From Clostridia bacterium (lineage in GTDB: Bacteria > Bacillota > Clostridia > Oscillospirales > Acutalibacteraceae), in the NCBI GenBank assembly GCA_900767025.1, contig CAAFXS010000036.1:1-18997 (forward strand): a DNA stretch of 18,997 nucleotides, in the 5' to 3' direction. Shown piece by piece: positions 1-6,702 of this stretch. The position numbers and the translations under genes were made by a program. Every line of letters starts with the position of its first letter. Within the stretch, counting starts at the first letter, position 1. The notes under the pieces were generated by a model. It had not been told where the DNA came from. It saw only the letters and a program-made list of their open reading frames with translations, and searched no databases.

Positions 1-12
1 GGACTGTTTTTC

Positions 13-56
13 CCAAATCAAAGATTTGGAGCAACGGTCTCTTTCGCTGTGCGAAA
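13..56. repeat. Two short hairpins at the left edge
   Basis: Two small perfect inverted repeats lie side by side. The first is CCAAATC (13-19) with GATTTGG (23-29) around an AAA loop. The second is TTTCGC (42-47) with GCGAAA (51-56) around a TGT loop. No plausible gene covers them; the open frames at 26-238 and 49-270 run through hairpins and a repeat and look like chance. They are probably part of the same kind of intergenic repeat DNA as 126-183, cut by the window edge. Confidence 0.4.
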
Positions 57-90
57 TTCACTCCCCCGAGCAAAAAACGAAAAAACGCCT

Positions 91-125
91 AAAAATAGCT
101 TGGACTCGATGTCCAAGCTATTTTT
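91..125. terminator. Strong bidirectional terminator-like hairpin
   Basis: A perfect 15-bp stem, 91-105 with 111-125, closes a 5-nt loop. The stem starts with AAAAATAGCTTGG and ends in ATTTTT, so both strands have an A-tract before and a T-tract after the GC-containing part, as in bidirectional intrinsic terminators. No gene end lies immediately beside it in the window, so it may serve a gene off the left edge, or be the far stop for the - strand unit ending at 276. Confidence 0.6.
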
Positions 126-183
126 CAATCCCTCCGGCAACACGATGTGTTGCCACCTCCCTTTACACAAGGGAGGCTCAATT
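126..183 (-). repeat. Structured dispersed repeat, copy 1
   Basis: Read on the - strand this copy starts AATTGAGCC and ends GGAGGGATTG. It folds into two adjacent stems separated by one T: CCTCCCTT/AAGGGAGG (156-163 with 169-176, 5-nt loop) and GGCAACAC/GTGTTGCC (136-143 with 147-154, 3-nt loop). A second copy at 18904-18957 has the same order, spacing and loop size, with paired changes in the stem. That shows a repeat family in which the fold is preserved. Confidence 0.7.
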
Positions 184-210
184 AGGTTTGTTCAATTTTA
201 TTTTAGGCGT

Positions 211-277
211 GGTTCAGACCACTTTATCGACAGTCTGAAACCCTCGGCAAATCAAACTGCCGAGGGTTAATTTTTTT
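211..277 (+). terminator. Terminator hairpin with an overlapping upstream hairpin
   Basis: An 11-bp stem AACCCTCGGCA (239-249) with TGCCGAGGGTT (258-268) is followed on the + strand by AA and seven Ts (271-277), a good intrinsic terminator. The T-run overlaps the stop codon of the - strand FRG gene. On the - strand the tail is only TTTCAG, so termination of the FRG transcript here would be weaker. A second stem, GGTTCAGAC (211-219) with GTCTGAAACC (233-242, one bulged base), shares bases 239-242 with the terminator stem, so the two compete slightly. Confidence 0.55.
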
Positions 278-1268
278 ACTCGTTTGAGTTATTAATTTTA
301 TCAACAGAAGCCTGAAAAGCCGCCTTTTCATCCATAATATATTTATAGCAGTACCAAGGGGCTTCTCTGTGGATAATCTCCCTTATTTCAGGGCAGATAT
401 CCTTGCTGATTATATATTTTGTTATTGAAAAATCATCTCTTAAATCAGATGTTAAATAATTAACACCGTGCAAATGAAAATCCGTAAGCAGAAGAAATAC
501 ACCCTGCTGGAATTTCATACGGGTATTAATGGGAACATCAATTATTTTTGCATCGGGAGTGTACTGATTGATAATTTTTTCAATATCGTTAATAATATCC
601 TCCCTAACCTTAAAGAGATTTTTAGAAGGCTTTTTGTCAACTAAAACCTTTTTTATTTCACGGTCAACGCTTGAAATGAAAATATCAAGCTCCGAAAGCC
701 ACTTATTTGCAGTTTCAACATCCGTGGTGTAATCCTTTTTCTCATCATTAAGAATAATCTCATAAAGAACGATATCGTCATCATAAGTATCACGGTCCTT
801 AACTGCAAAGGACAATGCGGCATAAAGGCTTTTTGTAAAATCAATAAGCGGTGAAAAATTAAAATAATGCTGTGCAAAGGCACAAAGCTCATAAAGCTTA
901 TCCGGTGACACCTCGCCCATTGTCTGACGGAATAAATTTACAAAATCACCTTGGGCGTCAAAAATGTCAAAAATTGTTTTTGCATCAATATGAACAATCC
1001 CCGAGTCACTGTTTTCAAGAAACCAATCGGGATTACGCAGCATTGTCGGCAAAAGTCCTCTTTCATTGCTGGCGGTACGCTCACCGCGGTAAAACATCTG
1101 CTTGCCGCTTTCATATGGCTTTTTGATTTTTTCCTCAAACTGCTCAATATCATCAATACGCTGACTTACAATGCTGAAATCATAATCAAAGGTACAGGAT
1201 ATTTTTTCTTCAAATTCGCTAAACTTATTTTTGATAAATGTGCTTGGTAATTTTGGAGTTAAGTTCAT
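276..1268 (-). CDS. FRG domain-containing protein
   Basis: A 330-residue cytoplasmic protein with no signal peptide or membrane segment. Residues about 40-290 match the FRG domain, named for a conserved aromatic-R-G motif: FYRGE is at 59-63. The other family hallmarks follow: FAQHY at 131-135, then PLIDFTKSLYAALSFA at 140-155, and an N-x-R-x4-QQG-x-F stretch at 248-258. The molecular activity of FRG domains is not established to my knowledge; they recur as single genes in accessory regions and prophages. The ATG is preceded by AAGGTG at a 6-nt gap and lies 15 nt after the stop of the upstream reductase, so the two are probably co-transcribed. Domain call confident, function unknown. Confidence 0.85.
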   Translation of the reverse strand: MNLTPKLPSTFIKNKFSEFEEKISCTFDYDFSIVSQRIDDIEQFEEKIKKPYESGKQMFYRGERTASNERGLLPTMLRNPDWFLENSDSGIVHIDAKTIFDIFDAQGDFVNLFRQTMGEVSPDKLYELCAFAQHYFNFSPLIDFTKSLYAALSFAVKDRDTYDDDIVLYEIILNDEKKDYTTDVETANKWLSELDIFISSVDREIKKVLVDKKPSKNLFKVREDIINDIEKIINQYTPDAKIIDVPINTRMKFQQGVFLLLTDFHLHGVNYLTSDLRDDFSITKYIISKDICPEIREIIHREAPWYCYKYIMDEKAAFQASVDKINNSNE

Positions 1269-1283
1269 TTAGAACACCTTATG

Positions 1284-3356
1284 TCAATCTAAATTTACTG
1301 CAAGCTGATATGCCGATTCGGTTGCATCTGCAATTCTGCCGATTTTAACGCAGTCGCCGATATTGTATGTTTTATAACCGGAGTTATTTTTAAGCTCTTC
1401 AAAGAGAACTGTATCGGGTCTTACACCCATGGAAAGCACAACAAAATCAGCATCAACCTGGACGCTTGAGCCGTCGCCGAGCTTTTCAAGCACAATGCCC
1501 TTGTCGTTAACAGACATCAGCTTGTGACCTGTTAAAAATTTTGTTCCTGCCTTTTCGAGCACCGGCATAGCATCGTCAAGATGCTGGAACCAGGCACCCG
1601 GCGCAATTTTATCTGCCATTTCAACAACTGTAACCTTGTTACCCATTGAAACAAGGAGTTCACTTGTCTCAAGTCCTGTCATACCCGAGCCGATAACGGC
1701 AACCTTTTTATTTTCAAGCTTAATATCACCGTTAAGAATTTCCGTAACGGTGGAAACATTATCTGCCCTAAACGGCTTTGGGAAAACTGCATTTCCGCCT
1801 GTTGCAATGACAACTGCATAGGGATTCAGTGAATCAATCAGCTCTTTATCGGCGGTGCGTGAAAACATAAATTCAACATTATTGCTCAAAGTCTTGTTAT
1901 ATAAATCGGTGCATACCCAGGAAAGCTTTTCCTTATGAGGCGGCTTGTCGGCAAGGTTAAGCTGACCGCCGACCGACTCTTCCTTTTCAATAACTGTTAC
2001 CGAAAATCCCCTTTGTGCAAGGATATTTGCGGCAGTTAAGCCGGCAGCACCTGCACCCACAACAACAATTTTTCTGCCTGCACCGTTTTCACGGAGTTTC
2101 TCCTTCTCTCTGCCAACAAATGGATTAACAGAACATCTGCCGTGAGTGTAGTTGTATGCATTTTTCATCATACTCTCAAAGCAGTAAAGACAGCAAACAC
2201 ACCTGCTGATTTGGTCTTCGTTTCCGCTTTCAACCTTTTCAGCCCAGTGCGGGTCGGCAATAAGAGGTCTGCCCAGAGAAACAAAGTCCTGTATTCCTGC
2301 CTCAAGCTGTTCCTCTGCCTGCTTAGGCGAGCGGATAAGATTTGCGGCAATAACAGGAATGTCAACCACCTTTTTTACCTCTTCGGCAAGATTTTTCCTC
2401 CAGCCGCACTCGAAGGTTGTAGGTTCAAGCCAATAGTTAAAGGTGTCATAAGCGGCTGATGAAACATCAATGGCATCAATACCCTTATCGCTGAGAATTT
2501 TAGCCATTTTCAGCCCTTCGTCAAGTCCGTAGCCCTTGCCCTTTTGACCTATACGGTCATACATTTCATCAACGGTCAGTCTTACAACAATTGGGAAATC
2601 CGCTCCGCAGTTCTTCCTTATTCCGTCAATAATTTCGGTAAGAAATCTCATACGGTTTTCAAGGCTGCCACCGTATTCGTCGGTTCTTTTGTTAGTGTTA
2701 GGTGACAAAAACTGCTGAATAAGATAGCCGTGAGAGGCATGAAGCTCAACACCGTCACAGCCTGCTTTTTTAGCTCTGACAGCGCCCTCGATAAACTGGC
2801 ACACAAGCTTTTTAACGCCCTTATTTGAAAGAGCCTTGTTAATACTGTTGCTCATTTTGCTTGGCTCACATTTACTCGGTGCTACAACTCTCGGCACGAT
2901 ATGCTTATCCTGAAGCTTTTTGCCCGGTGGGATTATAGCCTGTGTCAGCATTTTTGTGTATAAGCCGCCCATAAGCTTATCACCAAGGACACTGATAGGA
3001 ACAGTACCCATCATAAGTCCAAGGTTCTGCCTGCCCGGATGATGAAGTTCAACCATAATTTTACAGCCATGTCTGTGAACACGGTTAACCATTTCCCTGA
3101 GGGGTGCAATTTGGTAATCATGGCTCAAACCAAGCTGACCGAAGGATGAAGCACCGGAAACATCGTTGATACGGGTAATCTCCGTAAAAATAAGGCCGAC
3201 ACCGCCCTTGGCACGTTCCTCATAATAATTCATCATTGTTTCGGTTGCACAGCCGTTATACTGACCGAAGCCCATACACATAGGAGCCATTACAATCCTG
3301 TTTTTAATTTCAAGAGAACCTATTTTCATAGGTGTAAAAAGCATATCGTAACTCAT
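1284..3356 (-). CDS. Old-yellow-enzyme family NADH:flavin oxidoreductase (FMN / Fe-S / FAD)
   Basis: A 690-residue enzyme with the three-part layout of 2,4-dienoyl-CoA reductase (FadH), BaiCD/BaiH and trimethylamine dehydrogenase. Residues 1-375 form an FMN TIM barrel: the active-site region HASHGYL is at 206-212, followed by QQFLSPNTNKRTDEYGGSLENR. Cys386, Cys389, Cys392 and Cys408 should bind a 4Fe-4S cluster. Two Rossmann motifs follow: GAGAAG at 434-439 (FAD) and GSGMTG at 556-561 (NAD(P)H). Such enzymes pass electrons from NAD(P)H to reduce activated C=C bonds. The C-x2-C-x2-C spacing is closer to trimethylamine dehydrogenase than to FadH (C-x2-C-x3-C). The loop at about 112-160 is longer than I expect. 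ATG preceded by AGAGG at 5 nt. Substrate cannot be read from sequence; steroid, bile-acid and enoate substrates are all possible. Confidence 0.9.
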   Translation of the reverse strand: MSYDMLFTPMKIGSLEIKNRIVMAPMCMGFGQYNGCATETMMNYYEERAKGGVGLIFTEITRINDVSGASSFGQLGLSHDYQIAPLREMVNRVHRHGCKIMVELHHPGRQNLGLMMGTVPISVLGDKLMGGLYTKMLTQAIIPPGKKLQDKHIVPRVVAPSKCEPSKMSNSINKALSNKGVKKLVCQFIEGAVRAKKAGCDGVELHASHGYLIQQFLSPNTNKRTDEYGGSLENRMRFLTEIIDGIRKNCGADFPIVVRLTVDEMYDRIGQKGKGYGLDEGLKMAKILSDKGIDAIDVSSAAYDTFNYWLEPTTFECGWRKNLAEEVKKVVDIPVIAANLIRSPKQAEEQLEAGIQDFVSLGRPLIADPHWAEKVESGNEDQISRCVCCLYCFESMMKNAYNYTHGRCSVNPFVGREKEKLRENGAGRKIVVVGAGAAGLTAANILAQRGFSVTVIEKEESVGGQLNLADKPPHKEKLSWVCTDLYNKTLSNNVEFMFSRTADKELIDSLNPYAVVIATGGNAVFPKPFRADNVSTVTEILNGDIKLENKKVAVIGSGMTGLETSELLVSMGNKVTVVEMADKIAPGAWFQHLDDAMPVLEKAGTKFLTGHKLMSVNDKGIVLEKLGDGSSVQVDADFVVLSMGVRPDTVLFEELKNNSGYKTYNIGDCVKIGRIADATESAYQLAVNLD

Positions 3357-3388
3357 AAAAACCTCTGCAATATAAAATAAGCATTAAA

Positions 3389-3934
3389 CTAATTTTTCTT
3401 TTTCCTGTTTTTTGTACTGTTATTGTTTTTGTGCGCCGCGGCCTTTTCTTCATCCTGCTTTTTAGACCAAACAAGGAACCAAATAACAATCAGTGCCACG
3501 AAAACAACTGCCGCCAGTGCCCAGCCGATCTTGGAAAGAACTGACTTTACTTTTGCAAGCTTTTCACCTGCTTTGTAGGAAAAGATAAGAGACATGGAAA
3601 GCTTTTCGTCGCCATCTTCATAATATCCGTCAGGACCTAAATCTATCTCATTGCCTTCACTGTCGTAATAGTAGTATTCAAATGCCTGCAACGGTGTACT
3701 GCCCTGTGCCTTGGCATCGTAATCCTCATTAAGTCTTACGAAAAATTCAATATCGCCTGCCTTTGTTTCGGCAACAAGGGACTTGGGCATAAGGGCATAT
3801 GTAATTTTAGTACCGAAATATGCCTGATTAACCGAAACGGTAATTACCGACGCAACAATTGCCGCAAGCAAAACAGCTGCAACAATTATCAAAGCTTTAC
3901 TTTTTTTACTTAATTTTTTCTTAACATCACTCAT
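3389..3934 (-). CDS. Two-pass membrane protein, unknown function
   Basis: I do not recognise this 181-residue protein. A lysine-rich start (VKKKLSKKSK) precedes a membrane helix at about 13-35. An acidic, tyrosine-rich domain follows at 36-130 (EYYYYDSEGNE at 86-96), then a second helix at about 136-156 and a very basic tail ending NRKKKN. By the positive-inside rule both ends are cytoplasmic and the middle domain is outside. Start ATG has GGAG at a 9-nt gap and a near-consensus promoter just upstream (TTGACC-17-TATAAT). It is first in a unit with the reductase (32-nt gap) and FRG gene. A role as a small surface sensor or anchor would be a guess. Confidence 0.75.
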   Translation of the reverse strand: MSDVKKKLSKKSKALIIVAAVLLAAIVASVITVSVNQAYFGTKITYALMPKSLVAETKAGDIEFFVRLNEDYDAKAQGSTPLQAFEYYYYDSEGNEIDLGPDGYYEDGDEKLSMSLIFSYKAGEKLAKVKSVLSKIGWALAAVVFVALIVIWFLVWSKKQDEEKAAAHKNNNSTKNRKKKN

Positions 3935-3954
3935 ATTTAATCACTCCGATTGAT

Positions 3955-3983
3955 ATTATAACAAATACTTTCTGACAGGTCAA
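3955..3983 (-). promoter_or_regulatory. Promoter of the membrane protein-reductase-FRG unit
   Basis: On the - strand, TTGACC (3978-3983), a 17-nt spacer and a perfect TATAAT (3955-3960). The predicted transcript start, near 3948, sits beside the ribosome site GGAG (3944-3947), giving a leader of about 14 nt. The -35 box starts right after the T-tail of the upstream gene's terminator, so one gene's end and the next gene's start are packed together. Confidence 0.75.
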
Positions 3984-4010
3984 GAAAAGGAGCGGTCGAA
4001 CGCTCCCTTT
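3984..4010 (-). terminator. Terminator of the zinc-ribbon membrane protein gene
   Basis: On the - strand, AAAAGGGAGCG, a 6-nt loop and CGCTCC are followed by TTTTCTTG. The stem is 3989-3994 with 4001-4006 (6 GC-rich pairs) extended by A/T pairs. It lies 8 nt after the TAG stop at 4019-4021. Confidence 0.75.
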
Positions 4011-4018
4011 TATAAAAA

Positions 4019-4936
4019 CTATTTTTTCTTATTTTTGGATTTTGCAAGCTTGGCCTTTGCCTCTTCAACAAGCCTTGCCTGCTCCTCGGCTTCCTGCTTT
4101 TCAGCCTCTCTTCTTGCTTTTTCTCTTTCAATTTCCTTCTGGCGCTCTGCCTCTTCCTTTGCAGCCTTGCGGGCAAGCCTTTCCTCCTCAAGCACCTCAT
4201 CACTCTTGGCAGGTGCCTTGGCAACGGCAATGTTAACACCTGTTGCAACAAGCAGAAGTATCATAGCAACAATATAACCCCAGGAAACAGATGCCGCAGC
4301 ATTAATAACTGCATAGTCGCCGAAATTGTAAGCAACTGCGTCAGCACCAAGAGAGCCGCTCATTACAAAGCATACAAGGGAGGCAACGGATGATGCAATT
4401 GAAAGCACATCAAACACAACGGTCACCTTTGTTTTCGGGTGCTTGCACATAATGATATTCATAAAAAATGCAATAACAATAAACAGTGCACTGAGCACAA
4501 AAAGCAGATAACCCAAAGCACCTAAGGTAACAGGTCCGCCGAAATTTTCAAACTTCATATTTGTTATGAACAAACCTGCGTCACCGAAAAAGCTTTTGAA
4601 AAAGTCAATCAGCGACTTATTTCCGAAAAGAGATATAATACTCAGGTCAAAGCTGACGGAATCGCTTTTAAGCGTCGCCCAAGGGAGAATAAATCCTATT
4701 GCCGGAAGAAAAGTCAGCACAAGCCTTGCAATACGAAGCTTGGTTCCCCAAATTGAATAGGAAATTCGGTTCATTGTTCTGTTAAAAACAGCAAACTGCT
4801 TTTCAGCCCTTTCGTTGTCCTCCTCAAGTCTTGCAATCCAGTTATAGTTAGGGATTGACACTCCGCAGGAGGAGCACTCCGCCTTAACATCCCACAAATG
4901 CAGCTTCTTACCGCAGTTAGGACAGGTACTTGCCAT
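4019..4936 (-). CDS. Zinc-ribbon membrane protein with charged C-terminal helix
   Basis: A 305-residue protein I cannot name. An N-terminal zinc ribbon uses Cys5, Cys8, Cys21 and Cys24 (CPNC...CSSC). Four membrane helices are predicted at about 69-88, 137-163, 172-192 and 213-238. Residues 246-305 form a long, almost uninterrupted Glu/Lys/Arg/Ala helix that should be a single charged helix or coiled coil in the cytoplasm. I chose the ATG at 4936: AAGGGG precedes it by 8 nt, whereas an in-frame TTG 18 nt upstream (4954) lies against that ribosome site. Expressed from its own promoter and closed by its own terminator, so probably monocistronic. The ribbon suggests contact with nucleic acid or protein on the inner face; that is inference. 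Confidence 0.75.
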   Translation of the reverse strand: MASTCPNCGKKLHLWDVKAECSSCGVSIPNYNWIARLEEDNERAEKQFAVFNRTMNRISYSIWGTKLRIARLVLTFLPAIGFILPWATLKSDSVSFDLSIISLFGNKSLIDFFKSFFGDAGLFITNMKFENFGGPVTLGALGYLLFVLSALFIVIAFFMNIIMCKHPKTKVTVVFDVLSIASSVASLVCFVMSGSLGADAVAYNFGDYAVINAAASVSWGYIVAMILLLVATGVNIAVAKAPAKSDEVLEEERLARKAAKEEAERQKEIEREKARREAEKQEAEEQARLVEEAKAKLAKSKNKKK

Positions 4937-4971
4937 AGTATGTACCCCTTTCAAAACATATTTACCAGTTT

Positions 4972-5000
4972 ATTTTATAATTATTCAGCAGTAATGTCAA
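4972..5000 (-). promoter_or_regulatory. Promoter of the zinc-ribbon membrane protein gene
   Basis: On the - strand a perfect TTGACA (4995-5000), a 17-nt spacer and TAAAAT (4972-4977). The leader to the ATG at 4936 is about 28 nt and holds AAGGGG. It is back to back with the symporter promoter; the two -35 boxes are 33 nt apart. Confidence 0.8.
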
Positions 5001-5033
5001 TACAATTTTAAGACAAATTATGTTAAAAAAGTG

Positions 5034-5062
5034 TTGATTTCAACAGGTGATTATGATAGTAT
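5034..5062 (+). promoter_or_regulatory. Promoter of the GPH symporter gene
   Basis: TTGATT (5034-5039), 17 nt, TAGTAT (5057-5062), with TGA just before the -10 box, an extended -10 feature. The predicted transcript start is near 5069. Because this falls inside the longest open frame starting at 5031, it argues that translation starts later, at 5124. Confidence 0.7.
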
Positions 5063-5123
5063 AGTTGTGATATTTACATTTATTAGAATAAATCAAATTA
5101 TCAAAAGAAACGGGGGAATAATT

Positions 5124-6650
5124 TTGGCAGATGAAATTATTGCCGAAGAATTAACACAATCAGAGCTTGACGAGCTTGATAAGCTTGCCTATACTCATAA
5201 GCGTTACCTGACGCCTAAGGAGATTGCGGCTTATGTACTTGTTAATTTCGGTCAAAAGAACCTGAGTCAGTTTATTGACACATTTAAAGAGTTCTTTATG
5301 ATTCAGTTTCTTAAGCTGAACACAACGGCATATGCCAACATCAGCTTGTTTGCATCAATCTACGATGCAGTTGACGATACTATTTCCGGACTTATCATCG
5401 ACAGAACAAGAACAAGATGGGGACGAATAAGGCCCTTCTTTATCATACCTCTTCCTCTGTGGCTTGTCGGCGGCTTTATGATGTTTACGGCACCTGACAT
5501 CAACTCAACACAGAAGGTCATTTGGGCTGCTGTTGCATTTGTTATTTACGGACTCGGCATGAGCTATTTCGGCGCTTGGGGACTGATGATTTACAATATC
5601 ACCCCAAATACCGACGAAAGAGATAATCTTATCACAACAACAAAGTTCTTTGAGCTTTTCGGAACCTGGCTTCCGTCACTTGTGCCTGTGCTTGTTACAC
5701 TTCTTCCAAAGGTTAACAGCCACATCACAATGAAAAGTGTATATAGCGGATTTGCATACTTTATGCTTATTCTCGCCGCAGGCTTCTCAATTTTCGGTTT
5801 CTTTAATATGCGTGAGCGTGTTCCCCTTATGAGCCGTGAGGAAATTAAAGAAACCTCTGTTATCGAGTCAATTAAAAATATTTTCACCAACCGTCCGCTT
5901 TTTGTTGTTATACTTGCTAACTTCTTTAACTCCTTTAAGGCGGTGGGCGGTTCATCGGAATCATATTTTTGGCTTAACAATACCGGCTCACTTATGAACG
6001 CCACAATCTGCGGATTGTTCACCGGTATTCCTAACTACATAATGGTTCCTCTTGCTGCCAAAATGGTTAAAAAGTTCGGTGCAAGGGCAACATCAATTAT
6101 CGCAGGTCTTTTCGGTTTCTTTGCATATATGACCTTGTTCTTTGTAGGATATCATCCTTTCGGTCAGACCTTTAAGGATAACTACATATTAAATCTTGCT
6201 TGGGTTATATTTGCACTTACAATCTGCGGTTTGCCAAACAAGCTCCTGCTTGTAAGCGGTCAGATTGTTACTGCCGAGGCTCTTGACTATATGGAGTGGA
6301 AGCACGGCCTCAGAAACGAGGCTCTTGTAACCACGGTACAGGGCTATTTCGGAAAGCTTGCTACATCGGTTACAGGCTGGCTTTCAGGTATGGTTCTTAC
6401 ATGGATTAACTATGTTCCCCTTACCGACTCACTTGGTAACGCAATTCCCCAGACAGACCCTTCAATTTTGAACGGTATTTGGGCTGTATTCTGTATTCTT
6501 CCTGCTCTTGCAAGAGGTCTTTACGGAGTATCATTCATTATCTATCCTATCCACGGTAAGCTCCAGCAGCAGATGATTGTTGAGCTTGCTGAAAAGAGAG
6601 CAAACAGACTTTCAGAGCAAAATGCAAAGGATAACGAAATCAACGGATAA
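5124..6650 (+). CDS. GPH-family (MFS) sugar:cation symporter
   Basis: A membrane transporter of the glycoside-pentoside-hexuronide:cation symporter family, which imports sugars, glycosides or uronides with Na+ or H+. About 12 hydrophobic segments are visible. The family signature lies at about 80-104: YDAVDDTISGLIID followed by RTRTRWGRIRP, the loop after helix 2. I place the start at the TTG at 5124, giving 508 residues: GGGGG (5112-5116) stands 7 nt before it, and a promoter lies inside the 93-nt upstream extension that opens with GTG at 5031. The N-terminus (ADEIIAEELTQSELDELDKL) is an acidic cytoplasmic lead-in. No glycoside hydrolase is adjacent, so the substrate stays open. Ends at a strong terminator. 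Confidence 0.88.
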   Translation: MADEIIAEELTQSELDELDKLAYTHKRYLTPKEIAAYVLVNFGQKNLSQFIDTFKEFFMIQFLKLNTTAYANISLFASIYDAVDDTISGLIIDRTRTRWGRIRPFFIIPLPLWLVGGFMMFTAPDINSTQKVIWAAVAFVIYGLGMSYFGAWGLMIYNITPNTDERDNLITTTKFFELFGTWLPSLVPVLVTLLPKVNSHITMKSVYSGFAYFMLILAAGFSIFGFFNMRERVPLMSREEIKETSVIESIKNIFTNRPLFVVILANFFNSFKAVGGSSESYFWLNNTGSLMNATICGLFTGIPNYIMVPLAAKMVKKFGARATSIIAGLFGFFAYMTLFFVGYHPFGQTFKDNYILNLAWVIFALTICGLPNKLLLVSGQIVTAEALDYMEWKHGLRNEALVTTVQGYFGKLATSVTGWLSGMVLTWINYVPLTDSLGNAIPQTDPSILNGIWAVFCILPALARGLYGVSFIIYPIHGKLQQQMIVELAEKRANRLSEQNAKDNEING

Positions 6651-6666
6651 TTCAGTTAATATAAGA

Positions 6667-6702
6667 AAATCCCGATGTTTTTTGAAGCATCGGGATTTTT
6701 TA
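6667..6702. terminator. Bidirectional terminator between convergent genes
   Basis: A perfect 11-bp stem, AAATCCCGATG (6667-6677) with CATCGGGATTT (6688-6698), and a 10-nt loop. T-rich tails follow on both strands. It sits between the stop of the symporter (6650) and the stop of the ABC gene on the other strand (6703). Confidence 0.85.

Noticed and set aside
26..270. Two overlapping + strand open frames (70 and 73 codons)
   Set aside because: They run through the terminator hairpin and the structured repeat, lack a ribosome site and show no protein-like composition.
1284..3356. Bilirubin reductase (BilR) or a named bile-acid enzyme
   Set aside because: The active-site region reads HASHGYL and I do not see the HGDR motif I recall for BilR; no bai or bil neighbours. 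Substrate left open.
3937..4251. Arg/Lys-rich 104-codon - strand frame
   Set aside because: It is a frame-shifted reading of the charged-helix codons of the zinc-ribbon protein and of its terminator.
5031..5123. GTG start at 5031 for the symporter
   Set aside because: The extension contains the promoter and the real ribosome site, and no transporter-like residues.
5591..6022. 143-codon - strand frame inside the symporter gene
   Set aside because: Shadow of a clear membrane-protein gene; no ribosome site or recognisable motif.
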